From: Nipponacmea schrenckii
Lineage: Eukaryota; Mollusca; Gastropoda; Lottiidae
Direction of reading: 5' to 3'
NCBI GenBank assembly: GCA_030562195.1
Contig: CM060202.1
Span: 32,354,599 to 32,418,598 of the forward strand
DNA length: 64,000 nucleotides
In this document: positions 28,259 through 39,587 of the stretch, in pieces
Position numbering within the stretch: position 1 is the first letter of the stretch
How the letters are laid out: each line of letters opens with the position of its first letter
Translations under genes and position numbers: made by a program
The notes under the pieces: generated by a model
What the model was told of the DNA's origin: nothing
Database searches by the model: none
Seen by the model: the letters and a program-made list of their open reading frames with translations, nothing else

Positions 28259-28276
28259 ATCCCGGACAAGCCCCCA
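28259..28276 (-). promoter_or_regulatory. Primer binding site resembling a tRNA-Pro type
   Basis: On the minus strand TGGGGGCTTGTCCGGGAT. It starts with TGG and differs by one base from the proline-tRNA primer site known from gammaretroviruses. It lies five bases after the LTR end (CGTAACA). Confidence 0.75.
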
Positions 28277-28281
28277 ATTTC

Positions 28282-28861
28282 TGTTACGTGCAAAGGACTC
28301 ATAAAGCTTATGGTGAAAGTAACAGAAAGTAACCCAATGAAGTTTAACAATATATCTTTAATTAACATCATATTAAAAGTTTCAATACAGTCTTAACTAA
28401 ATAGTTTAAATCAAATCTTTGATTCATAATTCACTGATTCATATTTCTCACATTTCACAGATAATGCAGTTGGCTGGAGTTTCTAAATGGCTTAAATTCA
28501 GCATCCAACTTCTCCAACTATATTCCTATATAACCAATTGTTGCACAATTTAACACATACTGAACTAACAAGCACATCTTTACAATTCAACTTACAAACT
28601 TTTTCTGACCTTATTCCACAACAATATTATTACACTCCAGCCACCTGCTTTGATCTTAATAATGACTGGGCAATATATAAATAATAACACAGTGTATTAA
28701 AACAGAGGGTAATAACAATAGCTTCAGATTGAAACATCTTTGACTAACCTTTTTCAATAACAATACAATTACACTCTAGCCAATTGTTTTGATCTTCTTT
28801 GATCTTAATAATGACTGGGCAATATATAAATAATAACACAGTGTACTAAAACAGAGGGTCA
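28282..28861 (-). repeat. LTR of the gag-fragment element, 580 bp
   Basis: It reads TGACCC...CGTAACA on the minus strand. A block of about 70 bp (gatcttaataatgactgggcaatatataaataataacacagtgta region) occurs twice, at about 28650 and 28800, so the LTR contains an internal duplication. Confidence 0.65.
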
Positions 28862-29102
28862 GAAGACCCTCCTTTTTCCATTTATATCTCCATTATATAT
28901 TCTACCTGCTTAAGTATTTTATCAATTGTTCCATAGAGGGGTATTATCTATTTAGATAGGTGATGGAATTTCTGAATTAATTCATAAACGTTTATTGAGA
29001 GAATTTTTATATTTTTGAAAAGAACCCCATCTAAACCCTTTAACACCAAACATGTCTCCTAGCCTTATCCAAAATTGCTTTAAAATCAAAACAATGACTC
29101 AC

Positions 29103-29492
29103 CTGCGATTATCAAAGCTTTCTGTCCCAAGCGAAACTCTTTGAACTGTATCCAATATATTCCAGCATCTTCTTTTTGTAGTTTTGTTATTTTCACCACG
29201 AAGGCATCATTAGTCATGAGGATTTCTGTACGACTACCGACCAAATAAGTAAGATTACTATTTATAAAAAGTATTTGTTCTATAGTAGAATCCATCTTAT
29301 TTCGAAACTTAATATGTGATTTATATTTGAGATCCTGAAACTGTATGTCATTTAGTACGATCCTCTTTCCATATTGTTCAGTGATATATTTATTATACTC
29401 GTCTCTGAGATCAGAAAGTGAAAATTTCAACAACAGTTCCTTATCAAATCGACTTTCAATAATTTCTGTTTTCTTGCACTCTTCACTTTCAC
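29103..29492 (-). CDS. Ig-like domain exon (minus strand), phase 1-1
   Basis: The exon is 390 bp, with acceptor TTTTTTCCAG at 29493 and donor GTGAGT at 29097-29102; both junctions are phase 1. The start reads GESEECKKTEI and the end KEDAGIYWIQFKEFRLGQK. The L-K-DAGIY block is the F-strand region of an Ig fold, although the usual second Cys is absent, so the domain is non-canonical. It is the same length as the plus-strand exon at 51462-51851 and plainly paralogous (RDEYNKYITEQYG in both). It belongs to an inverted member of the Ig cluster. Its first exon was not found. Confidence 0.75.
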
Positions 29493-30589
29493 CTGGAAAA
29501 AATTAAATAGAGCATTCCATATGTGAAAAAATACGTTGAAAAAATAACGTTCTACTAATTGATTGATTTGGGTTTCTAATTAATAATCCACGTATTCTCA
29601 AGTTCAAAAGCCCTATGTGGACGTAGAAATGCTTGTGGAATCCATTTGACTCCGAACTGCTTTGAAACGCTAAATTTAGACTCCATGTCTGTTCACGTGA
29701 TATTTTTCCCAGTCATTAGAACACCTCTACTTTCTATTGATATAAGTATTACCGGTGCAATTATGGTATATATATGTATATATATGACAATAAGGCAACC
29801 CTTCTTTAAGAATAAACAAATTATGTAATACATGTTCTGATGCCCCCAGAATAACCCCAAAAAATGCTCATCGAAGCGATACTCTTTATTGGTGGTAAAA
29901 AGCTGTAACATAATGAAAATACAACATAAGGATAAATCATAATTACTCGAAACAGCTCGTAAAAAATACGCAAATAGACTTAATGACGCGAATGGCGTTC
30001 CGTACTTGGGGTGAAAGGTCGGTCAGAGATAGACCCATATTTTAGTAAAAATACCACAAAACTAATGAATTCTCTAAATCCATGTTTGACCATTAACTTT
30101 ACACAGTCAGAAATTATGAAAAATTAAGAAATCCAAATTCTTATGGACAATTAGCATTAAATGATGTAACGAACTACATGTGTATTGTAAACAAATCCCA
30201 ACTTACGACAAGCACACATATCAGTGATATATTAGTGACTTCATCACTTGACACAATATAGTTAGCAAATGTCAGCGATAACATTATAAATAAGGATAAA
30301 ACAAATGCAACTCACACTGTGGGCAGTCAAAGCATTCCAAATTTAACATTTATAAGAAAAGAATAGGGGCAATGCTGCACGCTTCCAGAGTGAAAATGAA
30401 ACTGAAGTACGATAAAAAAAAAAAAAAACTACGGACGCCGGGTCGGAACATGTATAGAAAAATACATCAAGAATTGTCACAACAAAACAGTAACAATCAC
30501 CAAAATGATATATTCAACCTTTAATCTCTCTTTCTGTTGTGATAAATATTACCAATTTTCAATTTTCATCTGCCAAGAATTGAACCTGC
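29493..30589. other. Intergenic/intronic sequence with one dispersed repeat
   Basis: No gene. 29700-29776 (cccagtcattagaacacct... ataagtattaccggt) is repeated at 63780-63857 with over 90 percent identity. Confidence 0.5.
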
Positions 30590-30970
30590 TAACAATGAAA
30601 TGACTTATTAAAGTATATTTCGGTTATTTTTGATTTTCAATTGGGTTTATCCTTGGGTGATAATAAATATTTAAGCAAGTTTTGGCCCCCCAAAAAGTGC
30701 ATTATGGATTGTTTACAAGCCAAAAATTGAACGTAGGGCTGATCCTTGGAACAATTTCAGCGATTTTGGTCAAAATTGAACAAGAATTGTGCCTTCTAGA
30801 GTATTTATGAGCAAAAAATTGAACGCGTTTTCAAAAGAAAGGGCAATAACTGATACTAAATATTTTTCGATTTGTTTGATTTTCAATAGGGTTCATCACG
30901 CCTAGTTTCTTCAAATCCACCAAGAATTGTTCTTTCTAGAGTGTTCACCGGCTAAAATGGAACGACTACC
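30590..30970 (-). repeat. Relative of the 150-170-bp tandem units of 11930-12620
   Basis: In reverse orientation it carries the same phrases (aacgcgttttcaa, aacctgttctttctagagtgt, ttcaatagggttcatc). Two to three diverged units. It is a second, minus-strand remnant of the inverted-repeat element family. Confidence 0.65.
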
Positions 30971-32248
30971 TTCACGCAAACAGGGTATTTTTTTTGCTCC
31001 CACCTTCCCTGTTCAACACGGCTAACTACGGGCCTGCTGTGTCCAACTTAAACTCTAGCGGCTAAGTTGGATTAAATGCTTAACTCTTGACTCCACTCGA
31101 CTTCAGTTTATTACGACTGCTTCGTGTTGTTTTACATCAGTATGGATTAATGAATTACAACCATACGTACGTACAGGATAATCAATAATAGGTGCCTATG
31201 ATTTCCCCGAAAAATCCCTCGTGAAAAATATATAAATTTTGTTTCATTTCTTCATTAAAAGTTGATTTAATTTGTCGAAATTACAGATTTGCCGGTCGAC
31301 TGATATGTATAATAAAAGTAAAGGTAAGACAGTCGAGTTTGTTTGTTTTCCTCACCACTTGCACAATCAGCTTAATATATCAGTAATAAACTATCCTGCC
31401 CATTATTTCCTAAGATTTCTCCCCGTTCAGTATATTCACACGGCCCACCGTGATCATATTTTGATCACAGTCTTGAATGGGAGTCAGCCGTCTGGATAAT
31501 CGAGGTTTATTCTCCCGACCTACTTAATTTTTTCACGTGATATATTGCTCACATGATAGTACAAAATGGCCGAAACACCAATAACACATGCTTTGGCTTT
31601 GGGGAAGAAATGGAAACTAATGTACTTTCTATTGTTTTCACAAAAAAAAAGAGTTTGAATTTTCCACCAGAAAGATGTACAACCCATAATCAACTATTTG
31701 AATAGAAAAATACTCATGTAATTTTGATTATTTTAATTTTCCCTTTGTTGATGTCAATTTTGTTTGATCTCGTTTGAAAATCCAAGGCAATAATTGGAAA
31801 ATCAAACTTTCTATCCAATCGGCACCACAGAGATACAGTCCTGTCCAGAATATAAATTTCTCAATTCTTTTTCAAGCTTTTTTCCCTTTAAGTCAAAGCC
31901 GGCAATAAGCAGTTTCTTCGCATTTTCTAATGTTTTTATCGCAAAGGGATATCAGTCAGTTATAACGTATTCAACCAATCAGCAAATTTGAAGCAAATCC
32001 CTACCAAATTCAACGGAAATTTACGGAAGTAGCCGAACGGTAACCGAATGAGTAATAATATTACCTTATCGGGATATCAAAATTTATTAAAAATCGAAGC
32101 TCATTTAGTTTAGATATACATTGTATTGCTCCCTCGATACACAGTTTTTTTCAATCGACCTCAATCGTGTGGTAAGGTCCACACTTTGCACTTCCATCTT
32201 TTGTTGCTTGATGAGCCCCGAAATGACTGAAAAACGGGAATCGGGATG
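30971..32248. other. No gene recognised
   Basis: AT-rich. Short frames at 31272 and 31794 have no support from motifs. Confidence 0.4.
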
Positions 32249-32362
32249 TGTAAATTTGGTTGTTGTCTAAACATTAAATTATATTTTGATCTGAGTGGTG
32301 TCCCTTGCTGGGGCATCAACCTTGACTACCGTCTGGCTCGTGGTCTTGGTGCATGCTGACTT
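32249..32362 (+). repeat. Left 114-bp direct repeat of the DIRS-like element
   Basis: It runs from tgtaaatttggttgttg to gctgactt. It matches 35174-35287 with about seven differences. Equal length and orientation at both ends mark them as element termini. Confidence 0.8.
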
Positions 32363-32399
32363 TAAAATATTTGTCAGTTTAAACACCCACATTCCTAAT

Positions 32400-33390
32400 A
32401 TGGGTAGGCGTAATGGGAAAGGTGAACGTTTCAGCACCGAAGATTATGATGTAAAGTTAGAAGCTTTAAGTTTCCTGGATGAAAACATTTAAGCAGAAAC
32501 GAAAGTAGGTCTAAGCCCATTTTTTTTTATGTAGACTCAAAACTAGATTCAAGCCAGTTCGATGAGCTAACTGACGAAGTGGCTACGCTCGACACTAACA
32601 AACCTTCGTCTTTAACGGCGTAAATCTAAGCGAGAAATCGACCAGGAGAGGAGTCTCATTCGTGAATTACAGTCAAGCCCTCCCGATCAACTACACCTAC
32701 ACCACTGCGCCAGAAGTAGGCCTACTCTTACCACCACCAATGCAACACCAGACACAAGTACATCCAGCTGTAGCCGATATCCACTCACCACATGTGCAAT
32801 TTCATCCCATGTTGCGATCTATTGTGCCTAGAATTGAGTCACCACCTACATTGGCTACAAATACACCAGGTAGGAATTCAGATCTTTCCTCATCAACAAA
32901 GCCTAAGCTAGTGCATAACTATATCTGGGACGACCCAGTTCTTTTTAACAAAGATGAAAGTGAAATGGAGTAAAAGTTAGTAGAAGGCTGGACAGGAATA
33001 CTACATGGCATTAGAATACACGAAGTGAATTAATAGACTCTTTAGTCGGTATGTGAAGGGCAGTGTACTCTTATTTGACAAGGAGTATCGCGGGTTACAG
33101 CATAGAGACATATTCAGGTGGGGTACTCCTCAGTCCCATTTACAAAATTTTCAGTTGATTACAAAATCTAACAACCTGTCATTACAAGTATTGCAGGGTG
33201 GCAATACTCAACTCAGCCAAAAGCCAACTGGCCGTATCAGTCAGGATCAGCGATGTAAAAGCCTGTTTACTCCAGAGGGAAAAGAAATCTGCCGTTAATT
33301 TTACACAGACTCTCGTGACCTTCAGAACTGTAAATTAGCTCATGTTTGCACAACCTGTTTTTCCGATCATAGTAATTCTTCGCATTCAAA
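32400..33390 (+). pseudogene. gag-like region of the DIRS-like element
   Basis: Broken frames: a coiled Lys/Glu-rich start (DVKLEALSFLDENI; EIDQERSLIRELQSS), a Pro/His-rich middle (32662-32973, with HNYIWDDPVLF at the end) and a Cys/His cluster near 33320-33370 (NCKLAHVCTTCFSDH). DIRS-type gag proteins end in such a C-x-C-H zinc-binding segment just before RT. Confidence 0.5.
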
Positions 33391-33477
33391 AAATTAAATG
33401 GCGAGTCAGGTGAAGCGTTTGCCTCTAAGTCATGTCTTAATTATCATGCCTGGGATACCCTGTTATCACCAGATGAC

Positions 33478-34168
33478 CCCGATAGAACTTTTATATTGGC
33501 GGGGGTAAAGAATGGCTTCAGAATAGTAGACCTAGAGCCGAACGCTGCCTTGACTCCTGTTGAAACTAATAACTATAGATTCTGCAAACAATATCACTTA
33601 CTGGTTGAGAAACAAATCTACAGTGAGATTGCAAATGGTAATTATGTCATAACCCATTCAAAACCTGAAATTGTGGGCGCTTTAGGTGCAATACCAAAGA
33701 CAAATTCAAAATTCCGATTAATTCATGACGCTAGTAGGCGATAATTCATGCTCTTATGTGGACTTGCGACATGCCTCAACAGTCATTACTAAACGATCAT
33801 TTTTAGCTAAAATAGACCTTAGCTCAGCTTATCGATCAGTTTCTATGCATCCGTCAAATTATAGAGTGACAGGGCTTAAGTGGAATTTTACCGGTGAGTC
33901 AGAGTCTACTTACATGGTATACACTAAGAATGCGTTTTGGCTCTTCAAAGAGTCCTAAGATTTTTCAGACTCTTAGTGCCTCTGTTTGCAGAATACTGAA
34001 AGAACTTTACGGTTTCACTACTATAGCTTATCTAGATGACTATCTCATTATTGAGCCATCCTACGAGACTTGCCTTCAAACCCTGCAAACCTCGATGACG
34101 TTGTTGCGAGCGTTGGGGTTTTCAATTAATTATTCCAAATGCGCGAGCGCCCTACCCAAACATTAGTG
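33478..34168 (+). pseudogene. Reverse transcriptase of the DIRS-like element
   Basis: Three short frames read NGFRIVDLEP, IYSEIANGNYVITHSKPEIV, GAIPKTNSKFRLIHDASR; then RSFLAKIDLSSAYRSV with GLKWNF; then SKSPKIFQTLSASVCRIL, AYLDDYLIIE and LRALGFSINYSKC. The LDD of the catalytic motif and the SPKIFQ--S----R block are typical of DIRS RTs. Frame changes at about 33740 and 33930. Confidence 0.78.
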
Positions 34169-34419
34169 TTTCTAGGCATCAGGATAAATACCAATGCTAT
34201 ATTCTCTTCCTGCAGAAAAGACTGATGAATTTCTAGATTTATTATTTAACTTTGCCGCAAAGAAATGTGCCAATCGTTAGCAGCTCGAAATCCTTATCGG
34301 AAAACAGAATTTGAAAGTCCCAGGGCCTTTGTGGTGGGCGCACCTTTTTGCGCAGTAAAATCACTATATAATATAAATTGACGCATCCCTCTCATAAAGT
34401 TTTGTTGTGTGGAGATTTC

Positions 34420-34690
34420 TTTTTTGATTTGCAATGGTGGATAAGCTGCATGAAAACTTTCAATGGGACATGCATTATCCCTGATCCAAAACCTATCACA
34501 CCCCTTCAGACAGACGCTTGCATTTAAGGCGGCGGTGGATACCTAAATACCTATTTGTATGTGAATTGGCGACTAGATATACCCGCTTTCCAGGAACAAC
34601 ATATTAATGTAAAAGAATTCCTTTGTATATTTCTTGCTTTAACGCCCGATGTGGACCCGTTAGGTCCTTTATTACTAGACAGCAGTTCTG
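34420..34690 (+). pseudogene. RNase H remnant of the DIRS-like element
   Basis: It reads PITPLQTDAC, GGGGYLNTYLYVNWRLDIP and QEQHINVKEFLCIFLAL. The TDA and the INVKE block supply the first Asp and the Glu of a DIRS-type RNase H. One stop interrupts it at about 34526. Confidence 0.65.
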
Positions 34691-34937
34691 CTCTTAGTTA
34701 TAAGACTTTTTGTTGCAGATTGAAGTCATCGCTCAACACTGCTGGCATTTATAATCATAATATTTAAGGGCATTCCTTTAGGTGCGGGGGTGCAACTTGG
34801 CTTCAAAAATTAGGGTGTTGGCATCGACGACATCAAAGCTATCTGTCTCGGGCGAGAGATGCTGTACTGCGTTATATTGTACCCACTTTTGCAAATAAGT
34901 TGCAAATAATGCAACAGTTTAGTGCGTCTCTCACGTA
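34690..34937 (+). pseudogene. Tyrosine recombinase C-terminal part
   Basis: It reads LSYKTFCCRLKSSLN, GHSFRCGGATWLQKLG and, after damage, RDAVLRYIVPTFANKL. HSFR supplies the His and the second Arg of the active site, and RYI the nucleophilic Tyr. The N-terminal half with the first Arg is missing. This identifies the element as a tyrosine-recombinase type. Confidence 0.7.
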
Positions 34938-35173
34938 ATTATGTCACCGGGAAGGTTGGCATTAATTCGCTTTCTGGTTATTATATTACTTTAATCATTC
35001 CTGAACAATTACATATTTTTGTTTTGTTATATCACATCCACAATTTCTGGGCTGGGGAATTGATTAATTAAGTTATTATGTTTGATAAGATGTATGTAAT
35101 TGCTGTGTAATGTTCGGTAAGCTGGCCATTAATCTTCCCATCTGCATAAATACTGCATATTGTGCTTGGTGCT

Positions 35174-35287
35174 TGTAAATTTGGTTGTTGTCTAAACTTT
35201 AAACTATATTTTGATCGGAGTGGTGTCCCTTGCTGGGGCATCAACCTTGACTTCCTTCTGGCTCGTGGTCTTGGTGCACGCTGACTT
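35174..35287 (+). repeat. Right 114-bp direct repeat of the DIRS-like element
   Basis: See 32249-32362. It follows about 235 bp of non-coding sequence after the recombinase remnant. Confidence 0.8.
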
Positions 35288-37128
35288 ATGATATTTTAAG
35301 CTGATTGTGTAGAAAAGTTTACGGGAAAATCAACAATCTCGGAGTGTCTTACCTTTACTTCTATTATACTTTTATTAAATTACTTTCTGATAGTTTACTT
35401 TATTTAATTTCAGATCAGAACAGAACTGAGTAATTTCAGACTGTCTTTTCCATTTCAGTATCTGTTTCTTACTAGGCCTGTACAGTTTTGGGAATCAAAT
35501 CCAGCTCTACATGTAAGCTAGAAGTGTAATAATTCACCCTTCCTAGGTACTGTATTTACTACACTTTCAACATGAGCTTTGAAGTGTGAAGACTAGATAA
35601 CTTCTTCTGTAACCTAGTTACAGTAGTCATTCAGCTATCATATTAATCTATAGAATTGAGAGAAAGATAGCCCTACATAATATTATAGTATTCAATGAAG
35701 GGTATTTGCGTCTCTATTCTGTAAGGGTTGCTGTCAATGGTTTTACGAATTTGAATAAGAATAGCCAAAAGATATTATGTCAGTATTAGCTGTAGTTTTG
35801 AAGTTGGTAAAGAAATATATAATTTGATTGTCATGATGAATATTGATGCCCTTGTGTTGAGCAACTATCTCTATAGCTACATTAGATATGGGATGCAGTA
35901 CCAAACCTTTCTAAATCCGATGTTCTCTGAGCGCCTTTAAGTCAAACTTTATAAGTTTTTAAATTCAAATCATCAGTTCTGTTACCACTCTGATATTACG
36001 CGCTTGACAATAATTTATGGGATAAAATGAGAAAATTAAGATTATATACATACAAATCGAATAATTTGAATTTTAATGGTACATATGTTTTTTTATGACA
36101 TGTCATTAAAAAGAGAAAACAAAAACACATTTTATTTATCAAGACAACTTTCTTTTCGAAATATGTTGATCCATTTTAAATCAAAACATGTGTTTTCTTG
36201 CAATATGTGGTATGGCCAATTCAAATTTGCAAAATTGTCAATTTTCAGTGGTTTATAAATCCGGAGTTATTTTGAAAGAGAAATGTCTTTGTATTATATT
36301 TAGCCCTATATTGGCATTCTGTTTATCTCAGATCAATCAAATATCTCTATCTATAATATTTTTTAAATTTTGAATTTTGTCGATCGCATGGAACACATCT
36401 TTTTAAAAAGATCATCAAATTAAATCGGTTCACACATAAGCTCTTCAGCCTCCAAACCAATTTGTTGTACATAGTCAAAAGATATTTCGTTACTTTAATT
36501 TTTTATTCCGGCTCATTAAAGGATATTTGCTAAAGAGCAAAAAAACCTAACCATTTTCAGTGAGTGCTAGGGTAATTTCCGAGATAAAAAAAAGTTGCAT
36601 AACTATCTGTGGAAATCGATTGCCACAAATAAAATAAAAAAATAACAAAATTTTGGTCTAATTCTAATTAGCTGTGCATAATAAAATTAAGTGTGACTAG
36701 ATGGTAATGCATCCACTAATTTCAGCTGCCAAAATGTAGCTGGACAATGACCAATTTTGCAGTACCAGTCTTGAAAAGAAATTCCATTACCTGATTTTAG
36801 ACAGCACATCAGCAATAAAATTATCCACACCATTTTATATCTCATTATTTGAAATATAAAACTTAAAACAAGTTACACAAGTAGAACAATGTGATTGGAC
36901 AGTATTTTATAACAACCGTTAATCCTGCGCACTAATTTCTTCTAATATGAAAGACTAAACGTTTCTAACACCCAGACGTTTCCTTTCATACCCTGGAAAA
37001 TTTTCATATTGAAACTAAAATAGTTCCTTACCGACAGTCAAAACGAGTTTACAAACAAAAGTTCACGTTCAACCAACGTATCGTTATTTCTGGGAGTATT
37101 TTATTAGTTGTATGGAAAGTGTCATAAA
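35288..37128. other. Upstream region of the first signal-peptide exon
   Basis: No coding sequence supported. 36555-36660 resembles 43500-43620 (tagtgctagggtaat..., gattgccacaaataaaat). The last 60 bases before 37129 (tttctgggagtatt) are shared with the other two first exons and may hold a promoter, but no clear TATA box stands out. Confidence 0.45.
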
Positions 37129-37192
37129 ATGATGTGGAATGTTTTATACCTTGTTCCAGGTCTAGTTCTACTGATGTACTGTCTACCAACAG
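37129..37192 (+). CDS. Signal-peptide first exon, copy 1
   Basis: ATG ATG TGG followed by 18 codons rich in Leu, Val and Tyr (MMWNVLYLVPG..., ending LPT), then the first base of a Gly codon and a GT donor. It is 21 codons plus one base, phase 1. The hydrophobic core and small residues near the end fit a cleavable signal peptide. Phase 1 matches the Ig exons at 51462 and beyond. No Ig exon lies between this copy and copy 2 (41821), so it is either an alternative first exon or a leftover of a duplication. The 44-bp array begins at the donor GT. Confidence 0.6.
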
Positions 37193-37692
37193 GTAATATA
37201 TTATCTATTATAATAATCACTAATTACTACCAACAGGTAATATATTGTCTATCACTAATTACTACCAACAGATAATATACTATCTATTATAATAATCACT
37301 AATTACTACCAACAGGTAATATATTATCTATTATAATAATCACTAATTACTACTAACAGGTAATATATTATCTATTATAATAATCACTAATTCTAATAAC
37401 AGGTAATATATTATCTATTATAATAATCGCTAATTACTACCAACAGGTAATATATTATCTATTATAATAATCACTAATTACTACCAACAGGTAATATATT
37501 ATCTATTATAATAATCACTAATTACTACCAACAGGTAATATATTATCCATTATGACAATCACTAATTGCTACCAACAGGTAAAGTATTATCTATTATAAT
37601 AATCACTAATTACTACCATCAGGTAATATATTATCTATTATAATAATCACTAATTACTACCAACAGGTAATATATTATCCATTATGACAATC
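37193..37692 (+). repeat. 44-bp satellite array 1a (about 11 units)
   Basis: It begins exactly at the donor GT of exon copy 1. Units start GTAATATATTATCTATTATA and end ACTACCAACAG. The array is cut by the LINE at 37693 and resumes at 39811. Confidence 0.9.
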
Positions 37693-37887
37693 AAATCAAA
37701 TCAAATTCTATATTTCTAGAGACAATGGCCCATAAGATACAAATCGATATTTACATATTTACAATATAATACATACAAAGAGGACGGCAACGGAGACTAA
37801 ATTACAAAATACTCATCAATGAAATTATAAATACAATCGGATGAAAAACACAAATATCAATAATGCCGGGTGAATGAATATAATATA

Positions 37888-39555
37888 TTAATTAAATATC
37901 CTATCTCGTTTTCTATTAGCGTAGAATAAAAATTTTCCCAGGTTGATCATTTCGCCGATATTATGGACATTTAGTAATTGTATAAGTTTAAAAACACTTG
38001 GTTTAATAAAATAATATTTCTTAATATATTGAAGTCTTAGATAATTATAAAATGGACAAATTAAAATAAAATGATACTCATCTTCAATATCCAACAAGTT
38101 GCAATATATACATAACCTGTCTTCACGTTTGGTTTTATTATATCGACCTCTTTCTATATGTAAATTATGACTTGACAATCGTATTCTACTTATTTCTTTA
38201 CAAAAATTGAAATTAATATTTTGAGTTAAGTATAACGGTAAAGAGTTATTACAAATAACATGTCTATAAATAAAAGATTTAGATGAACTGCAGATGTTTT
38301 CATAACACTCTTGTTTAAAAATATCAATTAATCTGTTCTTGATAGTATATATATAGGATTTCTGAATAAAATAAAATGATTCCTCCCATATGTAACCCAA
38401 CCCAATTTCATACAAAGTACTCTTAATATCATATAGCCATTTGTCATCAATATCAATCATTTCATTTAAAACACTTCTTAACAACACATTTTCTGTGGTT
38501 AATAACTTAAACCAATATTTAAAAATCTTAATTTTTCTAAGTATATTTAATGGATAGCGATCAAGTTCAAAATAAACCACCGACGAATTAGTTGAAGTGC
38601 GGACAGAGAGTATTTTCTTTAAGAAAAACAGTTGTACCTTTTCTATGTCATCCGCTTTGTGGAAACCCCAGATTTCAGCTCCATAATTTAAAATGCTACT
38701 AATATATGTATCAAAAACAGAAATATTTGTAACAGTATTAAAATAATTTTCCTTACATACTTTATTAATATGAAATAAACATTTACGTCCTTGTTCAGCA
38801 ATATGTTTCTGAGTGACCGAAAATTTACCATTAAAATTCAATAGAATACCTAGATAATAAAAATTATTTACAACATCTATTGTTCTGTTTTCATACGTCC
38901 AAGTTTCTTCTGGTTTTATTTTGCCCCCATTTCTGAATATGACAATTTTAGTTTTGGCAGTATTGACAGTCATGTCCCATTTACTGGTATATGTTGATAA
39001 GGCGTTCAAAAGATTTTGTAGGTCCCTTGGGGTTTTAGCAAACATGGCTTTATCGTCTGCATAGAGTGATAAAAATAAACTTAATTCTTTGAGGTGGAGA
39101 GGGTTACAATTTTCATTAATTAGATGTGATTCAAAATCATTAATGTAAAAAGAGAACAATAAAGGTGACAAAACTTCGCCTTGGAATAAACCATTGTTAC
39201 AGTTAAAATAATCAGAATACTCATTGTTATATTTTACACAGCACTTAACTTGACAATATAAAGATCTAATGACAGTTAAAATTTTTCCCGTAACAACTTC
39301 CTTAATAAGCTTATACCATAGGTTAATTCTATTCGTAAAATCGAAAGCTTTTTTGTAATCGACGAAGCAGACGTATAATCCCTTTTTAGATTTTAGTGCT
39401 CTATTAATTAAGGATTGCAATATAAAAATGGCGTCAACTGTTGAACAATGCTTTCGAAATCCAAATTGGCTGCTTGATATTTTCTCTTCTGAGGCATCAA
39501 AATCTAACAAGCGATTATTAAGAATGGAGGTAAAAAGTTTTCCCATACAAGACAC
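37888..39555 (-). CDS. LINE reverse transcriptase and C-terminal domain
   Basis: An open frame of 555 codons. It shows SSQFGFRKHCSTVDAIF, FVDYKKAFDF, the GEVLSPLLFSFYINDF block and the catalytic LYADDKAMFA, followed by thumb-like sequence (WDMTVNTAKTKIVIF, NNFYYLGILL). Near the end CIYCNLLDIEDEYHF and LICPFY form a C-x2-C...H-x4-C zinc knuckle, as in many non-LTR elements. The Gly after YADD-adjacent positions and both Asp are intact. The frame is uninterrupted, so the copy is young, but it lacks its 5' end. The first RT segment is in another frame (39588-39810). Confidence 0.88.
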   Translation of the reverse strand: MSCMGKLFTSILNNRLLDFDASEEKISSSQFGFRKHCSTVDAIFILQSLINRALKSKKGLYVCFVDYKKAFDFTNRINLWYKLIKEVVTGKILTVIRSLYCQVKCCVKYNNEYSDYFNCNNGLFQGEVLSPLLFSFYINDFESHLINENCNPLHLKELSLFLSLYADDKAMFAKTPRDLQNLLNALSTYTSKWDMTVNTAKTKIVIFRNGGKIKPEETWTYENRTIDVVNNFYYLGILLNFNGKFSVTQKHIAEQGRKCLFHINKVCKENYFNTVTNISVFDTYISSILNYGAEIWGFHKADDIEKVQLFFLKKILSVRTSTNSSVVYFELDRYPLNILRKIKIFKYWFKLLTTENVLLRSVLNEMIDIDDKWLYDIKSTLYEIGLGYIWEESFYFIQKSYIYTIKNRLIDIFKQECYENICSSSKSFIYRHVICNNSLPLYLTQNINFNFCKEISRIRLSSHNLHIERGRYNKTKREDRLCIYCNLLDIEDEYHFILICPFYNYLRLQYIKKYYFIKPSVFKLIQLLNVHNIGEMINLGKFLFYANRKRDRIFN

Positions 39556-39587
39556 AATAGTAATTCCACGGTAATTATCAGTATCAT

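Larger units (their letters stand above)
28021..28861 (-). mobile_element. 5' fragment of an LTR retrotransposon with tRNA-Pro-like primer site
   Basis: On the minus strand: a 580-bp LTR (28861-28282), five bases, an 18-base primer site (28276-28259), a short leader and the first 60 codons of gag (28204 to about 28022). Everything downstream is missing. It lies between two copies of Ig-exon flanking sequence, so its arrival or its deletion is linked to that duplication. Confidence 0.7.
32249..35287 (+). mobile_element. DIRS-like tyrosine-recombinase retrotransposon
   Basis: 114-bp direct repeats (32249-32362 and 35174-35287) flank gag-like, RT, RNase H and tyrosine-recombinase pieces in that order. 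A tyrosine recombinase instead of a DDE integrase defines the DIRS/Ngaro/PAT group. All frames are broken, and the N-terminal half of the recombinase is missing. Confidence 0.75.
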
